The notes beneath the pieces were generated by a model. The model did no database searches. It saw nothing but the letters and a program-made list of their open reading frames with translations, and was not told the origin of the DNA. Positions 21,108 to 34,400 of a stretch of 64,000 nt of DNA are shown here, piece after piece. The translations under genes were made by a program, and so were the position numbers. The stretch lies in the NCBI GenBank assembly GCA_003971905.1, contig RSEE01000045.1, positions 124,001-188,000 of the forward strand. The letters are read 5' to 3'. This DNA is from Moniliella sp. 'wahieum' (lineage: Eukaryota > Basidiomycota > Moniliellomycetes > Moniliellales > Moniliellaceae). Positions within the stretch are counted from its first letter, which is position 1. The number at the start of each line of letters is the position of its first letter.

Positions 21108-21979
21108 GGCGGGCAGGAGGAGGTGGTGGGGGGCGAGGAGCGGGAAGGAAGAATGCCGGTCGCCTCCTGGCTGTGCTTCGCCCGCACGCGCTGCTGCGGC
21201 CGCCTGCCCACAGCCGCCCTCCCCACATGCCCCGCCCCACACAGGCCCCGTGCCGCCCCGGGCTGTCACGTGCGGGTGCTGCCGCTGATGCACGTGGGAT
21301 GCGTGATGGTCGCATGTCCCCGTCACGCGTCATGCAATCCAAACACCGCACGCTGTTCTTTCAATCCAGCATTCTGCCCGCCTGCGACGTGTTCATCTGC
21401 CGCCGCGCCCACGCAGGCCACGCAGCACAAATTACCCACTGTTTCTCCTTCGCTCGCCCCCCCTCCATTCCCGGTGGTCCTCCCCCTTGCCTCCTCTGGC
21501 CCCCCGACGCTCCTCACTCCATCGAGCCCCATTTCTTCTTCTGCCCATCCGCTGCAGCGACCGGCCGTGGCGAGCATGCTGTCTACTATTCCTTTTGCTT
21601 CACTGCTGTTTGGCTATCATGCCCCGCCTGGGGACATCGCTTTTGCAACGGGAGCCATTGATACAATAGCCTCCCAAGCAAGCTGCTGGCGTGCACGCAC
21701 ACAAAGCACCCTTTTATCATAGCTCACTGCTTCCTCTCAAATCCCCTCCCTCGTTTGTTCGACTTCATGACCCTTGTATCCATCCTCACCAAAGGAGTTG
21801 CTCTCGGCACTTGACACTGGCGAACACGTCCCACAGCACCAAAAAAACTGAGAAACCCGAGCGGTGCTCCATACTACTCCCAAGCACACGTGAGAATAAA
21901 AAAAAGTACATTGGACGGTTATGGAATCTGACGTCGACGTTACCAACAACTGATACGTCCCGCTTGAACAAAACATAGG
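21108..21979. other. Intergenic between ADH 3' end and the DUF3818 promoter
   Basis: No gene is seen. It holds the DUF3818 upstream region (a CACGTG E-box-like site near 21267 and a TCACGCGTCA word at about 21325) and the ADH 3' untranslated region. The same sequence is repeated at about 26263-27142 and 31418-32293. Confidence 0.5.
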
Positions 21980-23031
21980 TTAAAGAGTAGCCGTGTCAAC
22001 ACAAAGCGGTACTTGACGTCGCTCTTGTACAGCCGGTCCCACGTGGTTGATGTCCTTAAAGCTGACCAGCTCGTAGGTGGCCACAATGTTGTGCTCCCCG
22101 CAAAAGTCGAGCATTTCTTTTGCGTCTCCTTGATTCCGCCAATGGCCGAGCCGGCCAGGATGCGGTTGCCAAAGACGAGCGGGGCGGTGTTGAGGTTGGT
22201 AGGGCCAATGTGGCCCACCACGGCCATCACACCGTAAGGCTTCAGCAACGACAGGTACGGCCCAAAGTCGTGGTCGACACTGATCGTGTCAATCACAATG
22301 TCGTAGGAAGAGGCGGCGGCTTGGAATTGCGTGGCATCGGTGGTGATCAAAAACTTGTCCACACCCAGCTCCTTGGCCTCTTGCGCCTTGCTCATCGAAC
22401 GCGAGGACAGAGAAACTTCAGCACCCATGGCCTTAGCCAACTTGATCGCCATGTGGCCCAGGCCACCCAGCCCGGCCACCAACACCTTCTTGCCCGGACC
22501 GGCACCGAAGCGCTTCAAGGGCGAGTAGGTGGTGATACCAGCGCAAAGCAGAGGTGCTGCCCCAGCAGGGTCAAGGTTCTCGGGCACCTTGAGCACAAAC
22601 TTGCCGTCGACCACGATGCTCTTGGAGTACCCGCCATACGTCAGAGATCCATCAATCTTGTCGTGGCTAGCGTAGGTGAGCACGGGGCCCTTGACGCAAT
22701 GAATCTCGTCCCCTTCTTGGCAAAACGCACAGGGCTCGCTATCCGTTACACAGCCCGATTGGACCATGCATCCAACACCGACCAACTCGCCCGCCTTGAA
22801 CTTGGGGTCCTTCGACTCGGCCACCCGCCCAATAATCTCGTGCCCGGGCACCAGAGGGAACGGAGTAGGACCCCAGTCGCAGTCGCGCGAGTGCGTGTCC
22901 GACATGCAGTACCCACAGTGAGAAATGGCAATCGATACGTCCCCGTCCCGAAGGTCGCGGCGCTCAATCTTGCCGGGGCCAAGGGGACCCTTGGGCTCCA
23001 GTGCTTGATACACGTCGACAGTGGTAGGCAT
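21980..23031 (-). CDS. Zinc-dependent cinnamyl-alcohol-type alcohol dehydrogenase, copy 1
   Basis: This is a cytosolic NADP-type medium-chain dehydrogenase of the CAD/ADH6/YahK group, which reduces aromatic and aliphatic aldehydes to alcohols. The protein starts [15 protein letters not shown] at 23031. Catalytic zinc ligands are in [10 protein letters not shown] and GHEIIGRV. The four-cysteine structural zinc loop spans [18 protein letters not shown] and EIHC. The Rossmann motif is [20 protein letters not shown]. About 350 residues is the family norm. Two small defects occur near the end: a 2-bp excess after KETQ (about 22113, TTTT run) and a missing A near 21995. The other copies show the expected end at these points ([10 protein letters not shown] then TAA at 21980). 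Copy 1 is the most nearly intact of the three. A TATA box lies 130 bp upstream. Confidence 0.9.
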
Positions 23032-25287
23032 AATAGAATCTGAAGATACGGGGGCCCCGGTCAGTCGCTGGAGCAAACAGGGGATGCGACCGTTGTGTAC
23101 GCACAGATAGAAAGAAGCGGTGGAGAGAGATGGGGAGCAAGGCTGTTGGTCCATGGAGGGCTATATAAAGGCGGCGCATTGGGGGGTGCCAGCAGGATTG
23201 ATTCAGATAGTATAGCAGCGAACCGAAGAGGATGGAAATATGGTTCAGATCGTCACAGCCTGGAAACGACCCACACACTCACCTCCCGCCGCAACGCCTC
23301 CAGCCAGGGCCTCAGCGACTGAGGGCCTCAGAGCTGAGTCTCGGCGCTCAGCCCACCCACCAATTGGCAACCCACATCACGCGCACGCGGGATGCATCAG
23401 TTGCATCAGGCATGGTGCACATGCATCGATCACCGAGCGGCCCCGCCATTCATCGATCAATCGATCATTCTGCTTTGCTCTTGCCCGGAAGGTCAAGCTC
23501 AAGGGCTTCGAAGCGGTTGTCACACAAACTTGAAGCGACTCGCCCCTGTAGGGCGTTCCAACGGGCCCCGCGCAACACCGCGGCACCAACTTTGTCTGAA
23601 CGCGCGAACCCTGCCAACCCCCTCCCACAGCGCACTGGCTCTTGCCATAGCAGGTCGTTAGTAGCTCTCGTCACGCGTTCGACGCCTCTGGCCTGAAGCC
23701 ACGGCTAGTAGCTGGCGTAGCTTGGCGTAGCAGCTGCTCGCCGTACTCCTCAGTACTGACTGTGAGGCCTGAGGCATACTGGGCCGAACGACGGACTCCA
23801 TGGAAAGGATGGCGTTTGGCGCTGACGCTGATGTTTGAGGTTGGAGGCGGCGCCTGTGGGACCTGAGGCCTGTCTGATGCCTGAGGTCAGGGCCTTGCGG
23901 CACACGACACCCCTCTCGACGATCAATTGTGGGCACATGCGACCCACGACACCACGGGGGCGAAGTATTGCAAGGTACGGTCTGATGCATGATGGATGAT
24001 GGGCTGATTCAGGGTCTATTTGTATATGAGCGCTGGCTGAGCCGCTGAGCGTATGTGCATGACGTGCATGACGCATGTGCATGACCGAGTACCCAGATTC
24101 AGTGCGGAGTGTATTCCTGTGCTGGCAAGGCGTCGTCATCCGCAAGGTTTTGCTTCGGCTTCCACAGCCGCCGAGGGCCTATCACACGTATCACGAGCCT
24201 CCCGAGAACACCCTTGACCTTCGCTCCGCCCTTTTCAAATACCTAGTGCATCTCTCGGCGTCATCGGTTCGATTCGTCCCTGCGCCAGCTTAGTGAGGCT
24301 CAGCGGTTGAGACGTTCCCAGTATCTCTACGCCCGCCGCCAGCGCGTCCGCCAGCACGAGGAGCGCTGAAGCGCCGACAGCTGGAAGCTTGCAAAGGACG
24401 CTAGAAGGACTCGCTCCAAGTCGCGGCCTCTTCCGCGCCCTACATACGCGCTAAGCATAAAACGTCCACAAAATCTAAGATCTGTTTTTCCGTCGGGGAT
24501 GGTTGGCCGGTGCACCGAGGGTGAGCCTCAGCCTGATCGCTGAGGTTGAGAACCCGGAACGGGGAACGTGTTGGGCAATAGATGATGTCCATGGTGGATG
24601 ATGCCTTGGTGGGCAGGTCCAAGAAGAACATGGGGATAACGGCGACATGGGCCCCGAATAACGGCGATAGCTGGGGATAAGCGATAAGCGCCGTAAGCCA
24701 GACGCTTATGGGTGGCCGAGCCAGGCTCAGCGGCTGACTTCCAAATCAGCGCTGACGCTGACGTGTGACGCTTCTGGCGCTGAGCTCAGCCAGCAACCAG
24801 AAACCCTCCGCGGCGCTGAAGCATATCACGTGACGCACTCGACATGTGACATGTGACATGCATGCGACACGATGACGATGACCGATGACCGATGACCGAT
24901 GATCAATGACTTAATGACCGAAGACAAGACCCGGGAGCACCATCTCGATCAAAGCTTCAAGCATCGAGAGGATCGATCAGGATCTGGATCGACCCTCTTG
25001 AGCGTAGCACACATTCATCGTCAACAACACGCTCAACGGTTCAGCAGCCGTCTTGACCAGCTTCAAGCGATCCTCTTCCCTCGTCAACGGCCTTGATCCC
25101 TCCATGGTGCATGGTACGCATGAGGGAGATGAGCACAAAAGCAATAATTCGAAGACGTGTGGCCCGTGCTGGCGAGGGAGCGGGGCTGGGTATACTATAC
25201 GAATGTTAATAAGCGCTTAATCTCCAGGCAATATAAGTCCAAGCAGACGTTGGCAGGTCGGGCATGATGGCTATGCAGACGACTATA
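23032..25287. other. Non-coding 2.2 kb of the tandem unit (ADH upstream)
   Basis: No recognisable gene. The stretch is rich in short palindromic words around CTCAGC/GCTGAG (for example 23308-23352 and 24725-24790). It also carries a GATGACC heptamer run at about 24876-24902, a TCACGTGA E-box at about 24827 and an ATGCATGATGGATG word near 23983. It is repeated at 28189-30438 and 33332-35587. Confidence 0.5.
23161..23168 (-). promoter_or_regulatory. TATA box of ADH copy 1
   Basis: CTTTATATAG on the minus strand lies about 130 bp upstream of the ADH start codon. It is conserved at 28319-28327 and 33465-33474 in the other units. Confidence 0.6.
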
Positions 25288-26262
25288 TGGCACACCAGGC
25301 GAAGAGTCCTCTCCGAACGAGGGAGGGAGATGGGCGGCGGATCTTTTGGTAGAGCCGGGAATAGGGGCGCGAACATCCTGCCACGGAAAAAACAAATAAA
25401 CAAACAGACAAATATGATTAGCCCATCCATACCAAGCGGAAACCATACATACCTCCTCCTCCTCCTCCTCCTCCTCCTCCTCTCCTCCTCCTCCTCTCCT
25501 CTCCTCCTCGGTCAGGGGCTCATCAGCGTAGTGAGGCATGGGCTCCCGCTCATGGTCGGGAGAGGGATCCCACCGGGGCGGGTTGGCGTCGCGCTCGTCA
25601 TAGTCGTCATCGTCGAGGTACGCATCAGAGCGCATGTTGGACGCAGTATGAACGGGCTCCGGCGAAGGGGAGCGGCGGCCAGGTGGAGAGGCTGTGAAGG
25701 AGGTGTCGTCATCGTAGGCGTCCTGGTGCCTGCCTGGGGCCGATGTGATGGGCTGGGCGGCAAGAGCCGAGGCGTGGCGGGCTGCGCGCCGGGCAATGAC
25801 GGAGTTGGAGCGCGAGGGGGAGCGGGGGACGGGTGCACCGAGCCTGCTGTTGCTCATGCGGCGGGCAGTGCGGGACGGGAGAGAGTCTTGGTCGCCGTCG
25901 CGGCTGCTTGCGTTGGCGTTGGCATGCGGAGAGTAGGGGTCGAGGGGCGGGGGCGGTGGTGGAGAAGGAGCGGCGGGCGCGGCGGAGTCGATGGGTAACC
26001 CGAGGCGTCGACATGTCGAGAGGGAGCGAGGGCGGCTGGTAGGGGTTGGGGGCTGGGCTGGGAGCGCTGGGCGGAGGCGGTGCTGTGTCGCGTCGCCAAA
26101 GTCGATGAGGCGGGCGGAGTGGGCGGGGGGACGGGGGCTGGGCGGGCGGCGGGAGCGGACGAGGGGGGTGGGGATGTGGGCGGGGCTGTGGCTGTGGCTG
26201 GGGCCGTGGCCAGAGGCGCGCGGGGCGGCGCGGCGGTAGTACCCGTCGTGGCCGATGGGCAT
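25195..26262 (-). pseudogene. Truncated chimeric DUF3818 5' fragment, unit 1/2 junction
   Basis: The first exons of the DUF3818 gene are present from the ATG at 26262 through the poly-Glu run and intron, as far as EDSSPGVP. At the junction (25288) the frame passes into sequence from the right end of the unit, adding about 30 unrelated residues (starting YSRLHSHHARP) before a stop at 25195. The PX-associated and DUF3818 domains are absent, so the fragment cannot have the parent's function. The promoter is a full copy, so it may be transcribed. Confidence 0.75.
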
Positions 26263-29200
26263 GGCGGGCAGGGAGGAGGTGGTGGGGGGCGAGGAGCGGG
26301 AAGGAAGAATGCCGGTCGCCTCCTGGCTGTGCTTCGCCCCGCACGCGCTGCTGCGGCCGCCTGCCCACAGCCGCCCTCCCCACATGCCCCGCCCACACAG
26401 GCCCCGTGCCGCCCCCGGGCGTGTCACGTGCGGGTGCTGCCGCTGATGCACGTGGGATGCGTGATGGTCGCATGTCCCCGTCACGCGTCAATGCAATCCA
26501 AACACCGCACGCTGTTTCTTTCAATCCAGCATTCTGCCCGCCTCGCCGACGTGTTCATCTGCCGCCTGCGCCACGCAGGCCACGCAGCACAAATTACCCA
26601 CTGTTTCTCCTTCGCTCGCCCCCCCTCCATTCCCGGTGGTCCTCCCCCTTGCCTCCTCTGGCCCCCCGACGCTCCTCAGCTCCATCGAGCCCCATTTCTT
26701 CTGCCCATCCGCTGCAGCGACCGGCCGTGGGCGAGCAGTGCTGTCTACTATTCCTTTTGCTTCACTGCTGTTTGGCTATCATGCCCCGCCTGGGGACATC
26801 GCTTTTGCAACGGGAGCCATTGATACAATAGCCTCCCAAGCAAGCTGCTGGCGTGCACGCACACAAAGCACCCTTTTCATAGCTCACTGCTTCCTCTCAA
26901 ATCCCCTCCCTCGTTTGTTCGACTTCATGGACCCTTGTATCCATCCTCACCAAAGGAGTTGCTCTCGGCACTTGACACTGGCGAACGTCCCACAGCACCA
27001 AAAAAACTGAGAAACCCGAGCGGTGTTCCATACTACTCCCAAGCACACGTGAGAATAAAAAAAAAAGTACATTGGACGGTTATGGAATCTGACGGTCGAC
27101 GTTACCAACAACTGATACGTTCCCGCTTGAACAAAACATAGGTTAAAGAGTAGCCGTGTCAAACACAAAGCGGTACTTGACGTCGCTCTTGTACAGCCGG
27201 TCCCACGTGGTTGATGTCCTTAAAGCTGACCAGCTCGTAGGTGGCCACAATGTTGTGCTCCCCGCAAAAGTCGAGCATTTCTTGCGTCTCCTTGATTCCG
27301 CCAATGGCCGAGCCGGCCAGATGCGGTTGCCAAAGACGAGCGGGGCGGTGTTGAGGTTGGTAGGGCCAATGTGGCCCACCACGGCCATCACACCGTAAGG
27401 CTTCAGCAACGACAGGTACGGCCCAAAGTCGTGGTCGACACTGATCGTGTCAATCACAATGTCGTAGGAAGAGGCGGCGGCTTGGAATTGCGTGGCATCG
27501 GTGGTGATCAAAAACTTGTCCACACCCAGCTCCTTGGCCTCTTGCGCCTTGCTCATCGAACGCGAGGACAGAGAAACTTCAGCACCCATGGCCTTAGCCA
27601 ACTTGATCGCCATGTGCCCAGGCCACCCAGCCCGGCCACCAACACCTTCTTGCCCGGACCGGCACCGAAGCGCTTCAAGGGCGAGTAGGTGGTGATACCA
27701 GCGCAAAGCAGAGGTGCTGCCCCAGCAGGGTCAAGTTCTCGGGCACCTTGAGCACAAACTTGCCGTCGACCACGATGCTCTTGGAGTACCCGCCATACGT
27801 CAGAGATCCATCAATCTTGTCGTGGCTAGCGTAGGTGAGCACGGGGCCCTTGACGCAATGAATCTCGTCCCCTTCTTGGCAAAACGCACAGGGCTCGCTA
27901 TCCGTTACACAGCCCGATTGGACCATGCATCCAACACCGACCAACTCGCCCGCCTTGAACTTGGGGTCCTTCGACTCGGCCACGCCCCAATAATCTCGTG
28001 CCCGGGCACCAGAGGGAACGGAGTAGGACCCCAGTCGCAGTCGCGCGAGTGCGTGTCCGACATGCAGTACCCACAGTGAGAAATGGCAATCGATACGTCC
28101 CGTCCCGAAGGTCGCGGCGCTCAATCTTGCCGGGGCCAAGGGGACCCTTGGGCTCCAGTGCTTGATACACGTCGACAGTGGTAGGCATAATAGAATCTGA
28201 AGATACGGGGGCCCCCGGTCAGTCGCTGGAGCAAACAGGGGATGCGACCGTTGTGTACGCACAGATAGAAAGAAGCGGTGGAGAGAGATGGGGAGCAAGG
28301 CTGTTGGTCCATGGAGGGCTATATAAAGGCGGCGCATTGGGGGGTGCCAGCAGGATTGATTCAGATAGTATAGCAGCGAACCGAAGATGTGGAAATAGGT
28401 TCAGATCGTCACAGCCTGGAAACGACCCACACACTCACCTCCCGCCGCAACGCCTCCAGCCAGGGCCTCAGCGACTGAGGGCCTCAGAGCTGAGTCTCGG
28501 CGCTCAGCCCACCCACCAATTGGCAACCCACATCACGCGCACGCGGGATGCATCAGTTGCATCAGGCATGGTGCACATGCATCGATCACCGAGCGGCCCC
28601 GCCATTCATCGATCAATCGATCATTCTGCTTTGCTCTGCCCGGAAGGTCAAGCTCAAGGGCTTCGAAGCGGTTGTCACACAAACTTGAAGCGACTCGCCC
28701 CTGTAGGGCGTTCCAACGGGCCCCGCGCAACACCGCGGCACCAACTTGTCTGAACGCGCGAACCCTGCCAACCCCCTCCCACGCACTGGCTCTTGCCTAG
28801 CAGGTCGTTAGTAGCTCTCGTCACGCGTTCGACGCCTCTGGCCTGAAGCCACGGCTAGTAGCTGGCGTAGCTTGGCGTAGCAGCTGCTCGCCGTCTCCTC
28901 AGTACTGACTGTGAGGCCTGAGGCATACTGGGCCGAACGACGGACTCCATGGAAAGGATGGCGTTTGGCGCTGACGCTGATGTTTGAGGTTGGAGGCGGC
29001 GCCTGTGGGACCTGAGGCCTGTCTGATGCCTGAGGTCAGGGCCTTGCGGCACACGACAACCCCTCTCGACGATCAATTGTGGGCACATGCGACCCACGAC
29101 ACCACGGGGGCGAAGTATTGCAAGGTACGGTCTGATGCATGATGGATGATGGGCTGATTCAGGGTCTATTTGTATATGAGCGCTGGCTGAGCCGCTGAGC

Positions 29201-30438
29201 GTATGTGCATGACGTGCATGACGCATGTGCATGACCGAGTACCCAGATTCAGTGCGGAGTGTATTCCTGTGCTGGCAAGGCGTCGTCATCCGCAAGGTTT
29301 TGCTTCGGCTTCCACAGCCGCCGAGGGCCTATCACACGTATCACGAGCCTCCCGAGAACACCCTTGACCTTCGCTCCGCCCTTTTCAAATACCTAGTGCA
29401 TCTCGGCGTCATCGGTTCGATTCGTCCCTGCGCCAGTTAGTGAGGCTCAGCGGTTGAGACGTTCCCAGTATCTCTACGCCCGCCGCCAGCGCGTCCGCCA
29501 GCACGAGGAGCGTGAAGCGCCGACAGCTGGAAGCTTGCAAAGGACGCTAGAAGGACTCGCTCCAAGTCGCGGCCTCTTCCGCGCCCTACATACGCGCTAA
29601 GCATAAAACGTCCACAAAATCTAAGATCTGTTTTTCCGTCGGGATGGTTGGCCGGTGCACCGAGGGTGAGCCTCAGCCTGATCGCTGAGGTTGAGGTTGG
29701 AACCCGGAACGGGGAACGTGTTGGGCAATAGATGATGTCCATGGTGGATGATGCCTTGGTGGGCAGGTCCAAGAAGAACATGGGGATAACGGCGACATGG
29801 GCCCCGAATAACGGCGATAGCTGGGGATAAGCGATAAGCGCCGTAAGCCAGACGCTTATGGGTGGCCGAGCCAGGCTCAGCGGCTGACTTCCAAATCAGC
29901 GCTGACGCTGACGTGTGACGCTTCTGGCGCTGAGCTCAGCCAGCAACCAGAAACCCTCCGCGGCGCTGAAGCATATCACGTGACGCACTCGACATGTGAC
30001 ATGTGACATGCATGCGACACGATGACGATGACCGATGACCGATGACCGATGATCAATGACTTAATGACCGAAGAAGACAGACCCGGGAGCACCATCTCGA
30101 TCAAAGCTTCAAGCATCGAGAGGATCGATCAGGATCTGGATCGACCCTCTTGAGCGTAGCACACATTCATCGTCAACAACACGCTCAACGGTTCAGCAGC
30201 CGTCTTGACCAGCTTCAAGCGATCCTCTTCCCTCGTCAACGGCCTTGATCCCTCCATGGTGCATGGTACGCATGAGGGAGATGAGCACAAAAGCAATAAT
30301 TCGAAGACGTGTGGCCCGTGCTGGCGAGGGAGCGGGGCTGGGTATATATACGAATGTTAATAAGCGCTTAATCTCCAGGCAATATAAGTCCAAGCAGACG
30401 TTGGCAGGTCGGGCATGATGGCTATGCAGACGACTATA
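25288..30438. repeat. Tandem unit 2
   Basis: This unit differs from unit 1 by scattered one- or two-base indels and few substitutions. It contains a truncated DUF3818 5' fragment and ADH copy 2. Confidence 0.9.
27143..28188 (-). CDS. Zinc alcohol dehydrogenase, copy 2 (frameshifted)
   Basis: This copy keeps the start MPTTVDVYQ (28188) and the terminal RFVFDTATL and TAA (27143). Single-base deletions shift the frame at about 28103 (CCCCG run), 27985 (inside the GHE motif), 27734, 27616 (Rossmann motif, GTGGCCC reduced to GTGCCC) and 27321. Each of these positions is correct in at least one other copy. If the consensus is accurate it is a pseudogene. If the indels are read error it is a working second copy. 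Confidence 0.75.
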
Positions 30439-31417
30439 TGGCACACCAGGCGAAGAGTCCTCTCCGAACGGGGAGGGAGATGGGCGGCGGATTTTTTTGG
30501 TAGAGCCGGGAATAGGGGCGCGAACATCTGCCACGGAAAAAACAAATAAACAAACAGACAAATGATGTTAGCCCAATCCATACCAAGCGGGAAACCATAC
30601 ATACCTCCTCTCCTCCTTCCCTCCTCATCCTCCTCCTCCTCTTCCTCCTCCTCCTCGGTCAGGGGCTCATCAGCGTAGTGAGGCATGGGCTCCCGCTCAT
30701 GGTCGGGAGAGGGATCCCACCGGGGCGGGTTGGCGTCGCGCTCGTCATAGTCGTCATCGTCGAGGTACGCATCAGAGCGCATGTTGGACGCAGTAGTATG
30801 AACGGGCTCCGGCGAAGGGGGAGCGGCGGCCAGGTGGAGAGGCTGTGAAGGAGGTGTCGTCATCGTAGGCGTCCTGGTGCCTGCCTGGGGCCGATGTGAT
30901 GGGCTGGGCGGCAAGAGCCGAGGCGTGGCGGCTGCGCGCCGGGCAATGACGGAGTTGGAGCGCGAGAGGGGAGGGGACGGACGGGTTGCACCGAGCTGCT
31001 GTTGCTCATGCGGCGGGCAGTGCGGGAGGGAGAGAGTCTTGGTCGCCGTCGCGGCTGCTTGCGTTGGGCGTTGGCATGCGGAGAGTAGGGGTCGAGGGGG
31101 CGGGGGCGGGTGGTGGGAGAAGGAGCGGGCGGGCGGGCGGAGTCGGATGGGTAACCGAGGCGTCGACATGTCGAGGGAGCGGGGCGGCCTGGTAGGGGTT
31201 GGGGGCGCTGGGTGGGAGCGCTGGGCGGAGGCGGTGCTGTCGTCGTCGCCAAAGTCGATGAGGCGGGCGGAGTGGAGGGGGGGGACGGGGGCTGGGCGGG
31301 CGGGCGGGAGCGGACGAGGCGGGTGGGGGATGTGGGCGGGGCTGTGGCTGTGCTGGGGCCGTGGCCAGAGGCGCGCGGGGCGGCGCGGCGGTAGTACCCG
31401 TCGTGGCCGATGGGCAT
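30357..31417 (-). pseudogene. Truncated chimeric DUF3818 5' fragment, unit 2/3 junction
   Basis: This has the same structure as the fragment at 25195-26262, with the same junction sequence and the same YSRLHSHH-type tail. Extra indels include a 3-bp insertion near 30793, a shortened and interrupted GAG run, and an A-to-T-rich change at about 30492. A 1-bp change in the TATACTATA string lets the tail frame run further than in the unit 2 copy. Confidence 0.7.
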
Positions 31418-34400
31418 GGCGGGCAGGGAGGAGGGGTGGTGGGGGGCGAGGAGCGGGAAGAAGAAGAATGCGGTCGCCTCTGGCTGTGCTTCGCCCCGCA
31501 CGCGTGCTGCGGCCGCCTGCCCACAGACGCCCTCCCCACATCCCCCGCCCCACACAGGCCCGTGCCGCCCCCGGGCGTGTCACGTGCGGGTGCTGCCGCT
31601 GATGCACGTGGGATGCGTGATGGTCGCATGTCCCCGTCACGCGTCAATGCAATCCAAACACCGCACGCTGTTTCTTTCAATCCAGCATTCGCCCGCCTCG
31701 CCGACGTGTTCATCTGCCGCCTGCGCCACGCAGGCCACGCAGCACAAATTACCCACTGTTTCTCCTTCGCTCGCCCCCCCTCCATTCCCGGTGGTCCTCC
31801 CCCTTGCCTCCTCTGGGCCCCCCGACGCTCCTCAGCTCCATCGAGCCCATTTCTTCTGCCATCCGCTGCAGCGACCGGCCGTGGGCGAGCAGTGCTGTCT
31901 ACTATTCCTTTTGCTTCACTGCTGTTGGCTATCATGCCCCGCCTGGGGACATCGCTTTTGCAACGGGAGCCATTGATACAATAGCTCCCAAGCAAGCTGC
32001 TGGCGTGCACGCACACAAAGCACCCTTTATCATAGCTCACTGCTTCCTCTCAAATCCCCTCCCTCGTTTGTTCGACTTCATGGACCCTTGTATCCATCCT
32101 CACCAAAGGAGTTGCTCTCGGCACTTGACACTGGCGAACGTCCCACAGCACCAAAAAACTAAAGAAACGAGCGGTGTTCCATACTACTCCCAAGCACACG
32201 TGAGAATAAAAAAAAAAGTACATTGGACGGTTATGGAATCTGACGGTCGACGTTACCAACAATGATACGTTCCCGCTTGAACAAAAAACATAGGTTAAAG
32301 AGTAGCCGTGTCAAACACAAAGCGGTACTTGACGCGCTCTGTGTACAGCCGGCCCACACGTGGTTGATGTCCTTAAAGCTGACCAGCTCGTAGGTGGCCA
32401 CAATGTGTGCTCCCCGCAAAAGTCGAGCATTTCTTGCGTCTCCTTGATTCCGCCAATGGCCGAGCCGGCCAGGATGCGGTTGCCAAAGACGAGCGGGGCG
32501 GTGTTGAGGTGGTAGGGCCAATGTGGCCCACCACGGCCATCACACCGTAAGGCTTCAGCAACGACAGGTACGGCCCAAAGTCGTGGTCGACACTGATCGT
32601 GTCAATCACAATGTCGTAGGAAAGAGGCGGGCGGCTTGGAATTGCGTGGCATCGGTGGTGATCAAAAACTTGTCCACACCCAGTCCTTGGCCTCTTGCGC
32701 CTTGCTCATCGAACGCGAGGACAGAGAAACTTCAGCACCCAGGCCTTAGCCAACTTGATCGCCATGTGGCCCAGGCCACCCAGCCCGGCCACCAACACCT
32801 TCTGCCGGACCGGCACCGAAGCGCTTCAAGGGCGAGTAGGTGGTGATACCAGCGCAAAGCAGAGGTGCTGCCCAGCAGGGTCAAGGTTCTCGGGCACCTG
32901 AGCACAAACTTGCCGTCGACCACGATGCTTGAGACCCGCCATACGTCAGAGATCCATCAATTGTCGTGGCTAGCGTAGGTGAGCAGGGGCCTTGACGCAA
33001 TGAATCTCGTCCCCTTCTTGGCAAAACGCACAGGGCTCGCTATCCGTTACACAGCCCGATTGGACCATGCATCCAACACCGACCAACTCGCCCGCCTTGA
33101 AACTTGGGGTCCTTCGACTCGGCCACCCGCCAATAATCTCGTGCCCGGGCCACCAGAGGGAACGGTAGGACCAGTAGCCCCAGTCGAGCGCGAGTGCGTG
33201 CCGACATGCAGTACCCACAGTGAGAAATGGCAATCGATAGTCCCCGTCCCGAAGGTCGCGGCGCTCAATCTTGCCGGGGCCAAGGGGACCCTTGGGCTCC
33301 AGTGCTTGATACACGTCGACAGTGGTAGGCTAATAGAATCTGAAGATACGGGGGCCCCGGTCAGTCGCTGGAGCAAAACAGGGGATGCGACCGTTGTGTA
33401 CGCACAGATAGAAAGAAGCGGTGGAGGAGAGAGATGGGGAGCAAGGCTGTTGGTCCATGGAGGGCTATATAAAGGCGGCGCATTGGGGGTTGCCAGCAGG
33501 ATTGATTCAGATAGTATAGCAGCGAACGAAGAGGATGGAAATATGGTTCAGATCGTCACAGCTGAAACGACCCACACACTCACCTCCCCCGCAACGCCTC
33601 CAGCCAGGGCCTCAGCGACTGAGGGCCTCAGGCTGAGTCTCGGCGCTCAGCCCACCCACAATTGGCAACCCACATCACGCGCACGCGGGATGCATCAGTT
33701 GCATCAGGCATGGTGCACATGCATCGATCACGAGGGCCCCGCCATTCATCGATCAATCGATCATTCTGCTTTGCTCTTGCCCGGAAGGTCAAGCTCAAGG
33801 GCTTCGAAGCGGTTGTCACACAAACTTGAAGCGACTCGCCCCTGTAGGGCGTTCCAACGGGCCCCGCGCAACACCGCGGCACCAACTTTGTCTGAACGCG
33901 CGAACCCTGCCAACCCCCTCCCACAGCGCACTGGCTCTTGCCATAGCAGGTCGTTAGTAGCTCTCGTCACGCGTTCGACGCCTCTGGCCTGAAGCCACGG
34001 CTAGTAGCTGGCGTAGCTTGGCGTAGCAGCTGCTCGCCGTACTCCTCAGTACTGACTGTGAGGCCTGAGCATACTGGGCCGAACGACGGACTCCATGGAA
34101 AGGATGGCGTTTGGCGCTGACGCTGATGTTTGAGGTTGGAGGCGGCGCCTGTGGGACCTGAGGCCTGTCTGATGCCTGAGGTCAGGGCCTTGCGGCACAC
34201 GACACCCCTCTCGACGATCAATTGTGGGCACATGCGACCCACGACACCACGGGGGCGAAGTATTGCAAGGTACGGTCTGATGCATGATGGATGATGGGCT
34301 GATTCAGGGTCTATTTGTATATGAGCGCTGGCTGAGCCGCTGAGCGTATGTGCATGACGTGCATGACGCATGTGCATGACCGAGTACCCAGATTCAGTGC

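Larger units (their letters stand above)
20140..25287. repeat. Tandem unit 1
   Basis: This unit is joined on its left to the remainder of the DUF3818 gene, so it is the only unit with a full-length version of that gene. It contains ADH copy 1 (21980-23031). Confidence 0.9.

Noticed and set aside
22120..23043. 307-codon plus-strand ORF over ADH copy 1 (and similar ORFs in copies 2 and 3)
   Set aside because: It is an antisense shadow. The minus strand carries the complete ADH family sequence with zinc and Rossmann motifs.
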